Notes under the pieces: generated by a model | What the model was told of the DNA's origin: nothing | Databases searched by the model: none | What the model saw: only the letters and a program-made list of their open reading frames with translations | From: CAZEHS01 sp964424355 | GTDB taxonomy: Bacteria; Bacillota; Clostridia; Peptostreptococcales; Acidaminobacteraceae | Reading direction: 5' to 3' | DNA: 64,000 bases | Assembly: GCA_964424355.1 (NCBI GenBank) | Contig: CAYRIO010000002.1 | Location: 178,911 to 242,910 of the forward strand | Shown: piece by piece, positions 17,711 through 26,301 of the stretch | How the letters are laid out: each line of letters opens with the position of its first letter | How positions within the stretch are numbered: the stretch's first letter is position 1 | Position numbers and translations under genes: made by a program

Positions 17711-20081
17711 AGCGCAATTCAAGGAAACCCTGGGCACCTTTGCCCGGAGCGAATACGGAAAGCAATTGTCGGAGCTGTCTTCGGAAGAGCTCTACCCGGT
17801 GGTGGGCAAGGCGGTGATGGAACAGGCCGCTGTGAACTGGAGCGCCACCCGGAAAGCCCAGGAAAAGACCAAGCAGGCCTACTATCTGTCTGCGGAATTT
17901 CTCATGGGCAGGGCTCTGGGGAACAATCTCCTGAATCTGGGCCTTGAGGGGCCGGTGGGGAAGGTGCTCCGGGAAATGGGGCTTTCGCTCAGCGCAATTG
18001 AAGCGGCCGAGGAGGATGCGGGGCTGGGCAATGGGGGATTGGGGCGCTTGGCCGCCTGCTTCCTGGATTCTGCGGCAACCCACGATCTGCCCCTTCAGGG
18101 TTATGGCATCCGGTATGAGTATGGCATCTTCAAACAGGCCTTCGTGAATGACTGTCAGGTGGAGGCGGCGGATAACTGGCTCAAACGGGGAGATCCGTGG
18201 TCGGTACGGCGCTATGGGGAAGCGGTGCCGGTGACCTTTGCGGATACCACGGTACTGGCGGTTCCCTATGATACCCCGGTGATCGGCTATGGCACCACCA
18301 CTGTCAACACCCTGCGGCTGTGGCGGGCTGAACCCCTGGAATCCTTCGATTTCAGCCGGTTCAATTCTCAGGATTACGATCAGGCCGTCTGGGAGAAGAA
18401 CCGAGCGGAGGATATCTCCCGGGTCTTGTACCCCAACGATTCCCGGATTGAAGGGAAAATTCTGCGATTGAAACAGCAGTATTTCTTCGTGTCCGCCTCC
18501 CTGCAGGACCTGGTACGAAAATACAAGGCCCGCAAAAAGCCGGACTGGTCCAAATTTGCAGAATTCCATGCCATCCAGCTCAACGATACCCATCCTGCCG
18601 TAGCCGTAGCGGAGCTCATGCGGCTCCTCACCACCGAGGCCGGCCTTTCCTGGGATGCCGCCTGGAACATCGGCGTCGCCACGCTGGCGTACACCAACCA
18701 CACCATCATGGCCGAGGCCCTGGAGCAGTGGGATCAGGAGCTGTACCGGTCCGTGCTGCCGGAGATCGTCACCCTCATCGAAAAGATCGATGTTCAGCTC
18801 AGAGCCGATCTTAAAAAGAAGAAAGTGCCCGCCAAACAGCAGACACCGTACCATATCATTGAAAATGGCCGCATCCATATGGCCAACCTGGCTATTTACG
18901 GTACCCATGCCACCAACGGCGTAGCGGCGCTCCACACGGACCTGCTGAAAAGCCGGGAGCTCCATCACTGGCATACCCTGTATCCCACCCGGTTCCAGAA
19001 CAAGACCAACGGCATCACCCAGCGGCGCTGGCTGGCTCTGAGTAATCCCGAGCTTTCCGCTCTCATCACGGAGCTTCTGGGATCCAACCGCTGGATCAAG
19101 GAGCTGGATGACCTGAAGGGGCTGGAGAAATTTGCGGACGACAAGCCCGTGCTAGACCGCTTCATCGCCATCAAAAAACTGAAAAAACAGCAGCTGTGCG
19201 CATTCATCTATCAAAAGGAGGGCATCCGCCTGAACCCGGACGCGTTGTTCGATATCCAGATCAAGCGCCTCCATGAGTACAAGCGGCAGCTTCTGAACGC
19301 CCTCCATATCGTGGATCTGTATTACCGGATCAAGGAGAATCCCACCGTGCCGGTGGTGCCTCACACCTTCATTTTCGGTGCCAAGGCAGCTCCGGGTTAT
19401 GACCGGGCTAAGGCCATCATCCGCTATATCAACCAGATCGCCAGGCTCGTTGCCGCAGACCCGGATATGAAGGGCAAGCTCCAGGTGCACTTTGTGGAGA
19501 ATTACAACGTGTCTTACGGGGAACTGCTTTTCCCGGCGGCGGATCTGTCTGAGCAGATTTCAGCAGCGGGGACCGAAGCCTCCGGCACCGGCAATATGAA
19601 ATTCATGCTCAACGGCACTCCCACCCTGGGCACCTATGACGGGGCCAATGTGGAAATCGTGGAGAACGCCGGATTTGAAAACAACCTGATCTTCGGGGCC
19701 CGGGTGGAGGATCTGGAAGCCATCAAGGACAGCTACGATCCCAAGGTGCTCTACCGGAATGTACCCGGGCTGAAGCGGGCCCTGGACACCCTCATCGACA
19801 TCACCTTCGATGACGGAGAAACCGGCCAGTTCCGGGAGCTCTATCAGGCTATCCTGAAGGGAGCCAGCTGGCATAAGCCGGACCACTACTTCATCCTCCA
19901 GGACTTTGCCGCGTATCGGCAGGCCCATGATGAGGCCAGTGTCCTCTGGGAGGATACCTATGGCTGGGCACGGAAATGCTGGCTGAATCTGGCTAATGCC
20001 GGTGCCTTCAGCAGCGACCGCACCATCCGGCAGTACGCCGATGAAATCTGGGGCTTGAAGCCGGTTAAAATCAAAAAGTAG
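17700..20081 (+). CDS. glgP: Glycogen/maltodextrin phosphorylase
   Basis: Encodes 793 residues, the normal length for alpha-glucan phosphorylase, which releases glucose-1-phosphate using pyridoxal phosphate. Diagnostic stretches are GLGNGGLGRLAACFLDS near the start, QLNDTHPAVAVAELMR, KRLHEYKRQLLN, and the PLP-site region EASGTGNMKFMLNG. It works with MalQ, which supplies suitable chains. A hairpin with a T-rich tail lies about 150 bases downstream, before the sigma-54 promoter of the next operon. Confidence 0.96.
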   Translation: MFDEAQFKETLGTFARSEYGKQLSELSSEELYPVVGKAVMEQAAVNWSATRKAQEKTKQAYYLSAEFLMGRALGNNLLNLGLEGPVGKVLREMGLSLSAIEAAEEDAGLGNGGLGRLAACFLDSAATHDLPLQGYGIRYEYGIFKQAFVNDCQVEAADNWLKRGDPWSVRRYGEAVPVTFADTTVLAVPYDTPVIGYGTTTVNTLRLWRAEPLESFDFSRFNSQDYDQAVWEKNRAEDISRVLYPNDSRIEGKILRLKQQYFFVSASLQDLVRKYKARKKPDWSKFAEFHAIQLNDTHPAVAVAELMRLLTTEAGLSWDAAWNIGVATLAYTNHTIMAEALEQWDQELYRSVLPEIVTLIEKIDVQLRADLKKKKVPAKQQTPYHIIENGRIHMANLAIYGTHATNGVAALHTDLLKSRELHHWHTLYPTRFQNKTNGITQRRWLALSNPELSALITELLGSNRWIKELDDLKGLEKFADDKPVLDRFIAIKKLKKQQLCAFIYQKEGIRLNPDALFDIQIKRLHEYKRQLLNALHIVDLYYRIKENPTVPVVPHTFIFGAKAAPGYDRAKAIIRYINQIARLVAADPDMKGKLQVHFVENYNVSYGELLFPAADLSEQISAAGTEASGTGNMKFMLNGTPTLGTYDGANVEIVENAGFENNLIFGARVEDLEAIKDSYDPKVLYRNVPGLKRALDTLIDITFDDGETGQFRELYQAILKGASWHKPDHYFILQDFAAYRQAHDEASVLWEDTYGWARKCWLNLANAGAFSSDRTIRQYADEIWGLKPVKIKK

Positions 20082-20127
20082 AAAAAACACTACAGTTATT
20101 TCTGGTAAAAGCAGATTCGTCGAATTA

Positions 20128-20147
20128 TGTGTAGAAAAATATATACA
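20128..20147 (+). promoter_or_regulatory. Upstream element 1 of the sigma-54 promoter
   Basis: TGTGTAGAAAAATATATACA, an imperfect palindrome about 145 bp upstream of the -24/-12 promoter. A near copy lies 63 bp downstream (centre to centre), which is six helical turns. It is a candidate enhancer site for a sigma-54 activator. Confidence 0.5.
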
Positions 20148-20189
20148 AAATTCCGGACGCATGGAAAATGCATCAGTGAAGCTTGTGGA

Positions 20190-20211
20190 TGTGTAGAAAA
20201 AAATATACACA
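20190..20211 (+). promoter_or_regulatory. Upstream element 2 of the sigma-54 promoter
   Basis: TGTGTA, a ten-base A-rich centre, then TACACA: a better palindrome than the first copy. Both copies are followed by similar sequence (CCGGA-x-GC), so the repeat extends beyond the palindrome. Confidence 0.5.
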
Positions 20212-20227
20212 CCCGGAGGCGCGAAAG

Positions 20228-20282
20228 AAAGCATGAGATAAAATCCTGCATTTGCAAGCGGTGTATCTCATGCTTTTTCTTT
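20228..20282 (+). terminator. Terminator of the malQ-glgP operon
   Basis: Arms AAAGCATGAGATA and TATCTCATGCTTT enclose a 23-base loop and are followed by TTCTTT. The 3' end of the tail touches the -24 region of the sigma-54 promoter. Confidence 0.7.
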
Positions 20283-20297
20283 GGCACGGGAATTGCT
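20281..20297 (+). promoter_or_regulatory. Consensus sigma-54 promoter of the CoA-transferase/thiolase operon
   Basis: TTGGCACG, four bases, TTGCT: an exact match to the published sigma-54 consensus TTGGCACG-N4-TTGCW, with the GG and GC doublets correctly spaced. It ends 36 bases before the start codon of the first gene. A sigma-54 activator gene is present at 34187-35611. Confidence 0.88.
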
Positions 20298-20333
20298 TAT
20301 ATAGAATGGCAAGAACAACCTGGAGGTGTTACC

Positions 20334-20987
20334 TTGAACAAACTTGTATCCATTGAAACGGCTGTCGACAAGATCAAAGACGGCATGACTGTTATGATCG
20401 GCGGATTCCTGGGCGTAGGTTCCCCGGAAAGACTGATTGATGCCCTGGTGGCAAAAGGCGTTAAAGACCTGACCATCATCGCAAACGACACAGCCTTTGT
20501 AGACAAAGGGCTGGGCAAGCTGATCGTTACCAAACAGGCGAAGAAAGTAATCGTTTCCCACATCGGAACCAATAAAGAAACCGGCCGACAAATGACTGCC
20601 GGAGAGCTGGACGTGGTCCTCACGCCTCAGGGAACGTTGGCAGAGCAGGTTCGCTCCGGCGGCGCAGGCCTCGGCGGCGTGCTGACGCCAATCGGCATTG
20701 GTACGGTGGTGGAGGAAGGCAAGCAGAAGCTGACCGTGCAAGGCAAAGAATATCTGCTCTTTGAACCGCTCCGTGCGGATGTGGCTCTGATTTACGGATC
20801 CATCGTGGACACGAAGGGAAATGTGTTCTACGGAAAGACAACCCAAAACTTTAACCCGCTGATGGCCAGTGCGGCTGATATCGTCATCTGCGATGCACAA
20901 AAAATCGTTCCCGTGGGCGAGCTGGATCCCCATATGGTCATGACGCCGGGTATTTTTGTTAACTACGTTGTAGGGGGAGATAAATAA
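20334..20987 (+). CDS. atoD: Acetate/acetoacetate-type CoA-transferase, alpha subunit
   Basis: A 217-residue family I CoA-transferase subunit. The TTG start at 20334 is chosen because GGAGGTG lies just upstream; the longer reading enters the promoter region. The start MNKLVSIETAVDKIKDGMT and VMIGGFLGVGSPERLID contain the Gly-rich CoA-binding motif of this subunit (GGFxxxGxP). It overlaps the beta-subunit gene by one base (TAATG). With the thiolase, this makes or breaks down acetoacetyl-CoA by transferring CoA between short-chain acids. Substrates within the C2-C6 acid range cannot be set from sequence. Confidence 0.93.
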   Translation: MNKLVSIETAVDKIKDGMTVMIGGFLGVGSPERLIDALVAKGVKDLTIIANDTAFVDKGLGKLIVTKQAKKVIVSHIGTNKETGRQMTAGELDVVLTPQGTLAEQVRSGGAGLGGVLTPIGIGTVVEEGKQKLTVQGKEYLLFEPLRADVALIYGSIVDTKGNVFYGKTTQNFNPLMASAADIVICDAQKIVPVGELDPHMVMTPGIFVNYVVGGDK

Positions 20988-21646
20988 TGGATGCCAATCA
21001 AGCCAAAGAAGTCATCGCAAAAAGGGTTGCACAGGAGTTCAAGGATGGAGACGCTGTCAACCTCGGCATCGGCCTGCCTACGCTGGTAGCCAATTATCTG
21101 CCCACTGATGTTGAAATCATGCTGCATTCCGAAAACGGATTCCTGGGTTTGGGCGCGGCCCCTGCCCCCGGCGAAGAAGATCCGGAGCTCAGCAATGCAG
21201 GCGGGATGCCGGTATCCATCATCCCTGGCGGCATGTACTTTGACAGCTGCATGTCCTTCACCATCATTCGCGGCGGTCATCTCCAGGCAACGGTCCTGGG
21301 AGCCCTGCAGGTGGATGAGAAGGGCAACCTGGCGAACTGGATGGTTCCTGGCGTTATGGTCCCCGGCATGGGTGGGGCCATGGATCTGGTCGGCGGCGCC
21401 AAGCGCGTGATCATCGCCATGAACCACACCGCTAAAGGCGAAAAGAAAATCCTGAAGCACTGCACCCTGCCCTTGACAGCGGCAGGCAAAGTCAGCTTGA
21501 TCGTTACCGAAATGGCTGTGATCGAAGTGACACCGGCGGGCTTGGTATTGAAGGAAGTCCATCCGGAATTCACTGTGGAGCAAGTCATTGCCGATACAGA
21601 AGCCACCCTGATCATCCCCGCGGATGTGAAGGCCATGGTGGTCTAA
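20987..21646 (+). CDS. atoA: Acetate/acetoacetate-type CoA-transferase, beta subunit
   Basis: Encodes 219 residues. The catalytic Glu that forms the gamma-glutamyl-CoA intermediate is seen in LHSENGFLGLG. Other family stretches are NLGIGLPTLVANYLP and GGAMDLVGGAKRVI. It is translationally coupled to the alpha subunit. The order alpha, beta, thiolase behind a sigma-54 promoter resembles the atoDA(E)B arrangement controlled by AtoC in enterobacteria, but here no short-chain fatty acid transporter is present. Confidence 0.95.
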   Translation: MDANQAKEVIAKRVAQEFKDGDAVNLGIGLPTLVANYLPTDVEIMLHSENGFLGLGAAPAPGEEDPELSNAGGMPVSIIPGGMYFDSCMSFTIIRGGHLQATVLGALQVDEKGNLANWMVPGVMVPGMGGAMDLVGGAKRVIIAMNHTAKGEKKILKHCTLPLTAAGKVSLIVTEMAVIEVTPAGLVLKEVHPEFTVEQVIADTEATLIIPADVKAMVV

Positions 21647-21648
21647 TC

Positions 21649-21676
21649 ACCGTAAACCGTTAACCGTGTACCGTTT
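21649..21676 (+). repeat. Four tandem heptads ACCGTNN
   Basis: ACCGTAA, ACCGTTA, ACCGTGT, ACCGTTT directly after one another between the beta-subunit stop and the thiolase ribosome binding site. It may be a chance or replication-slippage product. Confidence 0.5.
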
Positions 21677-21691
21677 CAAGGAGGAATAAAC

Positions 21692-22853
<1,162 letters not shown>

Positions 22854-22870
<17 letters not shown>

Positions 22871-22944
22871 TTTGTAAGCAAGAACGGAATGAACGCAATA
22901 AGAGCCTGGCAATTGACAAGGGAATCCTTGTCAGCTGCCAGGCT
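22854..22944 (+). repeat. 91-bp direct repeat, left copy (thiolase end and terminator)
   Basis: Covers the last five codons of the thiolase gene, its stop, and the terminator hairpin. It matches 24913-25003 at 89 of 91 positions (mismatches at the T/C after GGTAAT and the T/A in CGCAAWAAG). Outside these limits the two regions diverge at once. Confidence 0.93.
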
Positions 22945-22950
22945 TGTTTT
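22911..22950 (+). terminator. Thiolase operon terminator (left copy)
   Basis: AGCCTGGCA and TGCCAGGCT form the outer stem, TGACAAGG and CCTTGTCA the inner stem, followed by TGTTTT. The T-run is interrupted compared with the right copy. Confidence 0.75.
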
Positions 22951-23007
22951 ATCTCAGAAGAAATGAACCTTCTGTATATGTGGATACTCCTGAAAAATAC
23001 AATCATT

Positions 23008-23032
23008 AAAGATTATAATATAAGCTTATATT
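23008..23032 (+). promoter_or_regulatory. AT-rich palindrome upstream of satD-like gene
   Basis: Contains the perfect 16-bp palindrome AATATAAGCTTATATT (23017-23032), overlapped by AAAGATTATA, which recurs over the promoter at about 23112. It could be a second operator; the 300-base region holds no gene. Confidence 0.4.
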
Positions 23033-23094
23033 TGCTCTAGGTTATAATATGACGGGATACAAATGCGTCTGTATGGGAATAACGAGAAAATCAT

Positions 23095-23123
23095 TTGACA
23101 ATATAATCTATAAAGATTATATT
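23095..23123 (+). promoter_or_regulatory. Promoter with embedded operator for the satD cassette
   Basis: TTGACA, 17 bases, TATATT is a consensus-like promoter. The palindrome AATATAATCT-ATAA-AGATTATATT (23100-23123) fills the spacer and the -10, so a bound protein would block RNA polymerase. The HTH in the following gene product is one candidate ligand. Confidence 0.65.
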
Positions 23124-23190
23124 ATTCGCATATCAACGGATTTGATTATAATACACTGTTATATTGAGACGTTTGCAGGGGGTGTTGAAA

Positions 23191-23889
23191 TTGATTTATT
23201 GTGCAATCATGGGTGATATTGTGGAATCGAAGCGGATTCCGGTGGGGGAAAGAAAGGAAATTCAACGAATTCTTCTGGAGGCGCTAAAAAAGATTAATGA
23301 CTCCAATCAATACCAATCCACCATAGCATCCAAATTCAATCTGGTATTCGGCGATGAATTCCAGGGTCTACTGAACGATGAGTATCTCAGCTATGATGTT
23401 GTTCGCGTCATAGAAAATGAAATTGAGAAACACTTTCCTTCAAAATACAAATTGTACATTGGAATTGGTATTGGAACAATATCAACAGAGATATCCTATG
23501 AAAATTCCAACTTGGTGGATGGTCCAGCATTTCATCAAGCCAGAATTGCTTTCGACAGGGCCAAAAGGGGCAAGGGGTTAAACTCAAGGATTGTATACTC
23601 TTATGAGAACAATGATGTCAAACCAGTTGTTAACCTCATGAATGCCACACTGGATCTTGTTGACTATATTAAGTGTAAGCAAACAGATGCTCAGAAAATG
23701 GCAATCTACACATACGAAGAATTCTATAATCAAACTGATGCGGCGGAAAAACTGAAGGTGTCACAGGCTCAAATCAGCAATCATCTGAAGCGCTCAGGAT
23801 ACCGGCAAATCAAAGAGGCAGAAGAAACTATAAATGGAACCCTTCGAATATTGCGGGGACTTCAAACTGACTATACGCAATTCTTTTAG
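23191..23889 (+). CDS. SatD-like protein with cyclase-like domain and C-terminal HTH
   Basis: Encodes 232 residues. The TTG at 23191 follows GGGGGTG by six bases. The start MIYCAIMGDIVESKR is typical of SatD-family proteins. Three segments resemble the core of class III nucleotide cyclases: GDIVES (first metal Asp), FGDEFQG (second metal region), and LYIGIGIGTIS, followed by VDGPAFHQARIAFDRAK. The last 60 residues contain a helix-turn-helix (TDAAEKLKVSQAQISNHLKRSG). The gene is AT-rich compared with its neighbours and precedes a DUF3307-like membrane protein. The SatD similarity is recalled from family knowledge; the cyclase resemblance is my inference, and no activity is claimed. Confidence 0.75.
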   Translation: MIYCAIMGDIVESKRIPVGERKEIQRILLEALKKINDSNQYQSTIASKFNLVFGDEFQGLLNDEYLSYDVVRVIENEIEKHFPSKYKLYIGIGIGTISTEISYENSNLVDGPAFHQARIAFDRAKRGKGLNSRIVYSYENNDVKPVVNLMNATLDLVDYIKCKQTDAQKMAIYTYEEFYNQTDAAEKLKVSQAQISNHLKRSGYRQIKEAEETINGTLRILRGLQTDYTQFF

Positions 23890-23909
23890 ACCCCAAAGGA
23901 GCTGATGGA

Positions 23910-24860
23910 ATGAATACGGTGTTGATAGTATTGATCATAATTCACATCATTTCTCATATAATTCTGGAAACTGACTATTTGTTAGAATTGAAAGAGAAAT
24001 GGAAAAAATTCATTTTCTTCCATGCGTGTGTTAGAGGGTTGATATTCATTGTAGTTCTTTCCACGCTGTATAAACTCGACATAAGGGTTTTCGGGGATGT
24101 AATTCTATTGATGACTGCTCAACTTATTGTTGAGTGGATAGTTCACTGGAGAAAACTCTATGGTATATTCTGTTATCTCGTATGCCAGCTCCTGTACGCG
24201 ACTACGGTTATTATCGTCTATTATAATGATCTTATAAATCGCGATTTTTCTCCCGGGGCTATTACTGCAAAGGAGGCCGCCATACATCAATTGAATAAAA
24301 TGGAATTCGATTTTTCAATACATACTGCTTTTGTTTGGCTGTTTGCGTTGTTAATTCTCTGGAAGGTTGCATCAGCGGCAATTGGGATTGCCATTAAAGA
24401 TTTTAAAATAAGTGACAGCATAAATGAAAAAGAAAGCATGGCTACCATCGAGACGTCCTATCATCAATGTTCGTGTGGAAATGTCACTCTGATTGTTAAA
24501 GACAATATCCAGGCGAGCCCAGTTCTTGATAAATCAGAAGCAGGGACAGTGGAAGAACCTATAGTTCAAGGTATCCCAGAGGTTAAGTTGAAGGAATTTT
24601 TGAAATTCTATGCAGCCTCTTTCTCCTCTGCTGGAAAAAGCGGAGGTGAGCGGATTGGAATAGCTGAAAGGATGATTGTCTTTATCTTGGTGTTATCAAG
24701 TCAATACACGGCAATTGCTTTTGTTGTGGCAGCTAAAGCAATCGCAAGACATGATAAGATTTCTAAAGATATTGCATTTGGAGATAAATTTTTGCTGGGA
24801 ACTTTTATGAGTATCATTTTCTCGGTGTTAACGGCACTGTTTTGTAAGCGGTTTGCTTAG
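23910..24860 (+). CDS. DUF3307-like multi-pass membrane protein
   Basis: Encodes 316 residues. About five membrane helices in the N-terminal half (VLIVLIIIHIISHIIL, then 37-55, 62-80, 85-105 and 135-158) are followed by a soluble stretch of about 90 residues with a CSCG motif, and then two C-terminal helices (IGIAERMIVFILVLSS and LLGTFMSIIFSVLTAL) with the AKAIARHDKI segment between them. This pattern, and the position after a SatD-like gene, match DUF3307 proteins. It starts 21 bases after the SatD stop, so the two are co-transcribed. No enzymatic motif is visible; a channel or membrane sensor role is possible but unproven. Confidence 0.72.
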   Translation: MNTVLIVLIIIHIISHIILETDYLLELKEKWKKFIFFHACVRGLIFIVVLSTLYKLDIRVFGDVILLMTAQLIVEWIVHWRKLYGIFCYLVCQLLYATTVIIVYYNDLINRDFSPGAITAKEAAIHQLNKMEFDFSIHTAFVWLFALLILWKVASAAIGIAIKDFKISDSINEKESMATIETSYHQCSCGNVTLIVKDNIQASPVLDKSEAGTVEEPIVQGIPEVKLKEFLKFYAASFSSAGKSGGERIGIAERMIVFILVLSSQYTAIAFVVAAKAIARHDKISKDIAFGDKFLLGTFMSIIFSVLTALFCKRFA

Positions 24861-24912
24861 CCTGATATTCAAAGCTTGATCCTCTTGAACTGTCGATTGA
24901 TGCTGCCCGTTT

Positions 24913-25003
24913 TGATCGTAAAACGGTAATCTGTAAGCAAGAACGGAATGAACGCAAAAAGAGCCTGGCAATTGACAAGGGAATCCTTGTCAGCTGCCAG
25001 GCT
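24913..25003 (+). repeat. 91-bp direct repeat, right copy
   Basis: Second copy of the thiolase 3' end (including CGTAAAACGGTAA) and terminator, offset 2,059 bp from the left copy. Here it is not attached to any thiolase reading frame, showing that it is a displaced duplicate. Confidence 0.93.
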
Positions 25004-25009
25004 CTTTTG
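24960..25009 (+). terminator. Terminator of the satD cassette (right repeat copy)
   Basis: GAGCCTGGCA and TGCCAGGCTC pair fully, with the inner TTGACAAGG / CCTTGTCA stem, and TTTTGTT follows. The stem is one pair longer and the T-run cleaner than in the left copy. Confidence 0.8.
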
Positions 25010-25031
25010 TTGAATCAATACAAGGGGAAAG

Positions 25032-25244
25032 CTATTTCTTCGGGGGGACATCCCAACATTTACTGCACCGGAGACAGGCAGCGGAGGAGTAATTGTTGCA
25101 GTGCCTCGACTCCGGTATCTTTAACGTCTTCGGTTTTTCACCCTTGATGAATAGCCAGTTTTCGGCGCATTTTGTTTTAAATCGGTCCCGCTGTTTATGC
25201 AGGGCGTTGCTGACAGCTTCCATGATCATCACTTCCCGGTTCAT
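25032..25244 (-). CDS. Small Cys-rich hypothetical protein
   Basis: A 70-residue reading frame ending in HCNNYSSAACLRCSKCW, a cluster of Cys that could bind zinc. The first half is basic and helical (ALHKQRDRFKTK). No good ribosome binding site precedes the ATG at 25244, and a stop lies ten codons upstream, so it may be the remnant of a longer gene. It lies downstream of another small gene in a different frame. Not recognised. Confidence 0.35.
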   Translation of the reverse strand: MNREVMIMEAVSNALHKQRDRFKTKCAENWLFIKGEKPKTLKIPESRHCNNYSSAACLRCSKCWDVPPKK

Positions 25245-25335
25245 AAAGTCAGTGGCAAATCTGCTACCTTGTCACTATACCATGAACAGAGAGCTGTAGG
25301 ATGTAACGCAGGTTACTGGGATGGGTACCATGCCG

Positions 25336-25521
25336 TTAAAGGTTATGTTCGTGATCCTGCACAATGTAATATCCGGTGGTGATCAGGGCCTTTTCCCGGC
25401 AGGCCATTTCGTCATAAAGCCCCATTCCTTTGAAGTAGTCGAAGTTTTTAAGATACAGGTCTGCAGACTCTGGTACTCTGTACTTGCCTTTTTCAATTTC
25501 GAAAAGCAATTGTACATCCAT
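25336..25521 (-). CDS. Small hypothetical protein
   Basis: Encodes 61 residues starting MDVQLLFEIEKGKYRVP. GGGAGGTG precedes the ATG at a good distance, which is the main support for a real gene. The protein is mixed in charge, with YLKNFDYFKGMGLYDEM in the middle, and has no membrane segment. It lies between the SatD cassette and queC on the minus strand. It was not recognised, and no function is proposed. Confidence 0.5.
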   Translation of the reverse strand: MDVQLLFEIEKGKYRVPESADLYLKNFDYFKGMGLYDEMACREKALITTGYYIVQDHEHNL

Positions 25522-25629
25522 TTTCACACCTCCCAAATTTAGATATCCGTTATATACCCAGGTTGTTATTCTTTAAACAAATAAAAAAGTAAATATGGGA
25601 ATATATTGAATGGGAGATGTTCCTTATGT

Positions 25630-26298
25630 TCATCTCTGGAGAGAATACCGCTTTAAAAATTCATCATACCCCCGGTTCCTCAGTCCGCAAGCCGGGCAGT
25701 TGCAACAGCCGGATCCCGGAATGCCATTGTAGCAGGTGAGGGTCTCCGCCCGGATGATATCCAACACGCCCAGGTCATCTGCCAGCTTCCAGGTGTCGGC
25801 CTTGTCAATCCACATCAAGGGGGTGTGGATAACGAACCCGTGATCCATGGCGAGGTTCAGTGTCACGTTGGCGGATTTGATGAACACGTCCCGACAGTCG
25901 GGGTACCCGCTGAAATCGCTTTGGGAAACACCGGTGACGATGTGACGGATGCCCTGCACCTTGGCGTGGATGGCGGCGAAGGTGAGGAAGAGCAGATTTC
26001 GGCCTTCCACAAAGGTGTTCGGAACGGTGCCCTCCATAGCGGTTGTCTCCACCGCCATGTCCGAACGGGTCAGGGAATTGGGCGCCAGCCGGTTGAGGAG
26101 AGCCATATCCATAACCTGATGGGAGAAGCCGTGCCGGTCGGCCAGGGCCTTGGCCATATCAAGCTCCAGACTGTGCCGCTGACCGTAATTGAAGGACAGG
26201 GTATGCACCTGTCGGAAATGCTTGTGTGCCCAGAAAAGGCAGGTGGTGCTGTCTTGTCCCCCGCTGAAAACAACCAGGGCATCTTCATTTTTGAACAT
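25630..26298 (-). CDS. queC: 7-cyano-7-deazaguanine synthase
   Basis: A 222-residue PP-loop ATPase that turns 7-carboxy-7-deazaguanine into preQ0. The ATP-binding motif is VVFSGGQDSTTC near residue 10. The C-terminal zinc site is visible as CYNGIPGSGCCNCPACG. It is the last gene of a five-gene leftward operon and starts three bases after the queE stop, with GAGAGGGG upstream. The product preQ0 leads to queuosine in tRNA. Confidence 0.97.
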   Translation of the reverse strand: MFKNEDALVVFSGGQDSTTCLFWAHKHFRQVHTLSFNYGQRHSLELDMAKALADRHGFSHQVMDMALLNRLAPNSLTRSDMAVETTAMEGTVPNTFVEGRNLLFLTFAAIHAKVQGIRHIVTGVSQSDFSGYPDCRDVFIKSANVTLNLAMDHGFVIHTPLMWIDKADTWKLADDLGVLDIIRAETLTCYNGIPGSGCCNCPACGLRNRGYDEFLKRYSLQR

Positions 26299-26301
26299 GT
26301 G

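Noticed and set aside
23147..23152. Second TATAAT box as the main satD promoter
   Set aside because: No -35 sequence lies at a suitable distance; the TTGACA/TATATT pair just upstream is much better.
25032..25521. The two small minus-strand genes as one frameshifted gene
   Set aside because: They lie in different frames with a stop-containing gap of about 90 bases, and joining them does not give a recognisable protein.
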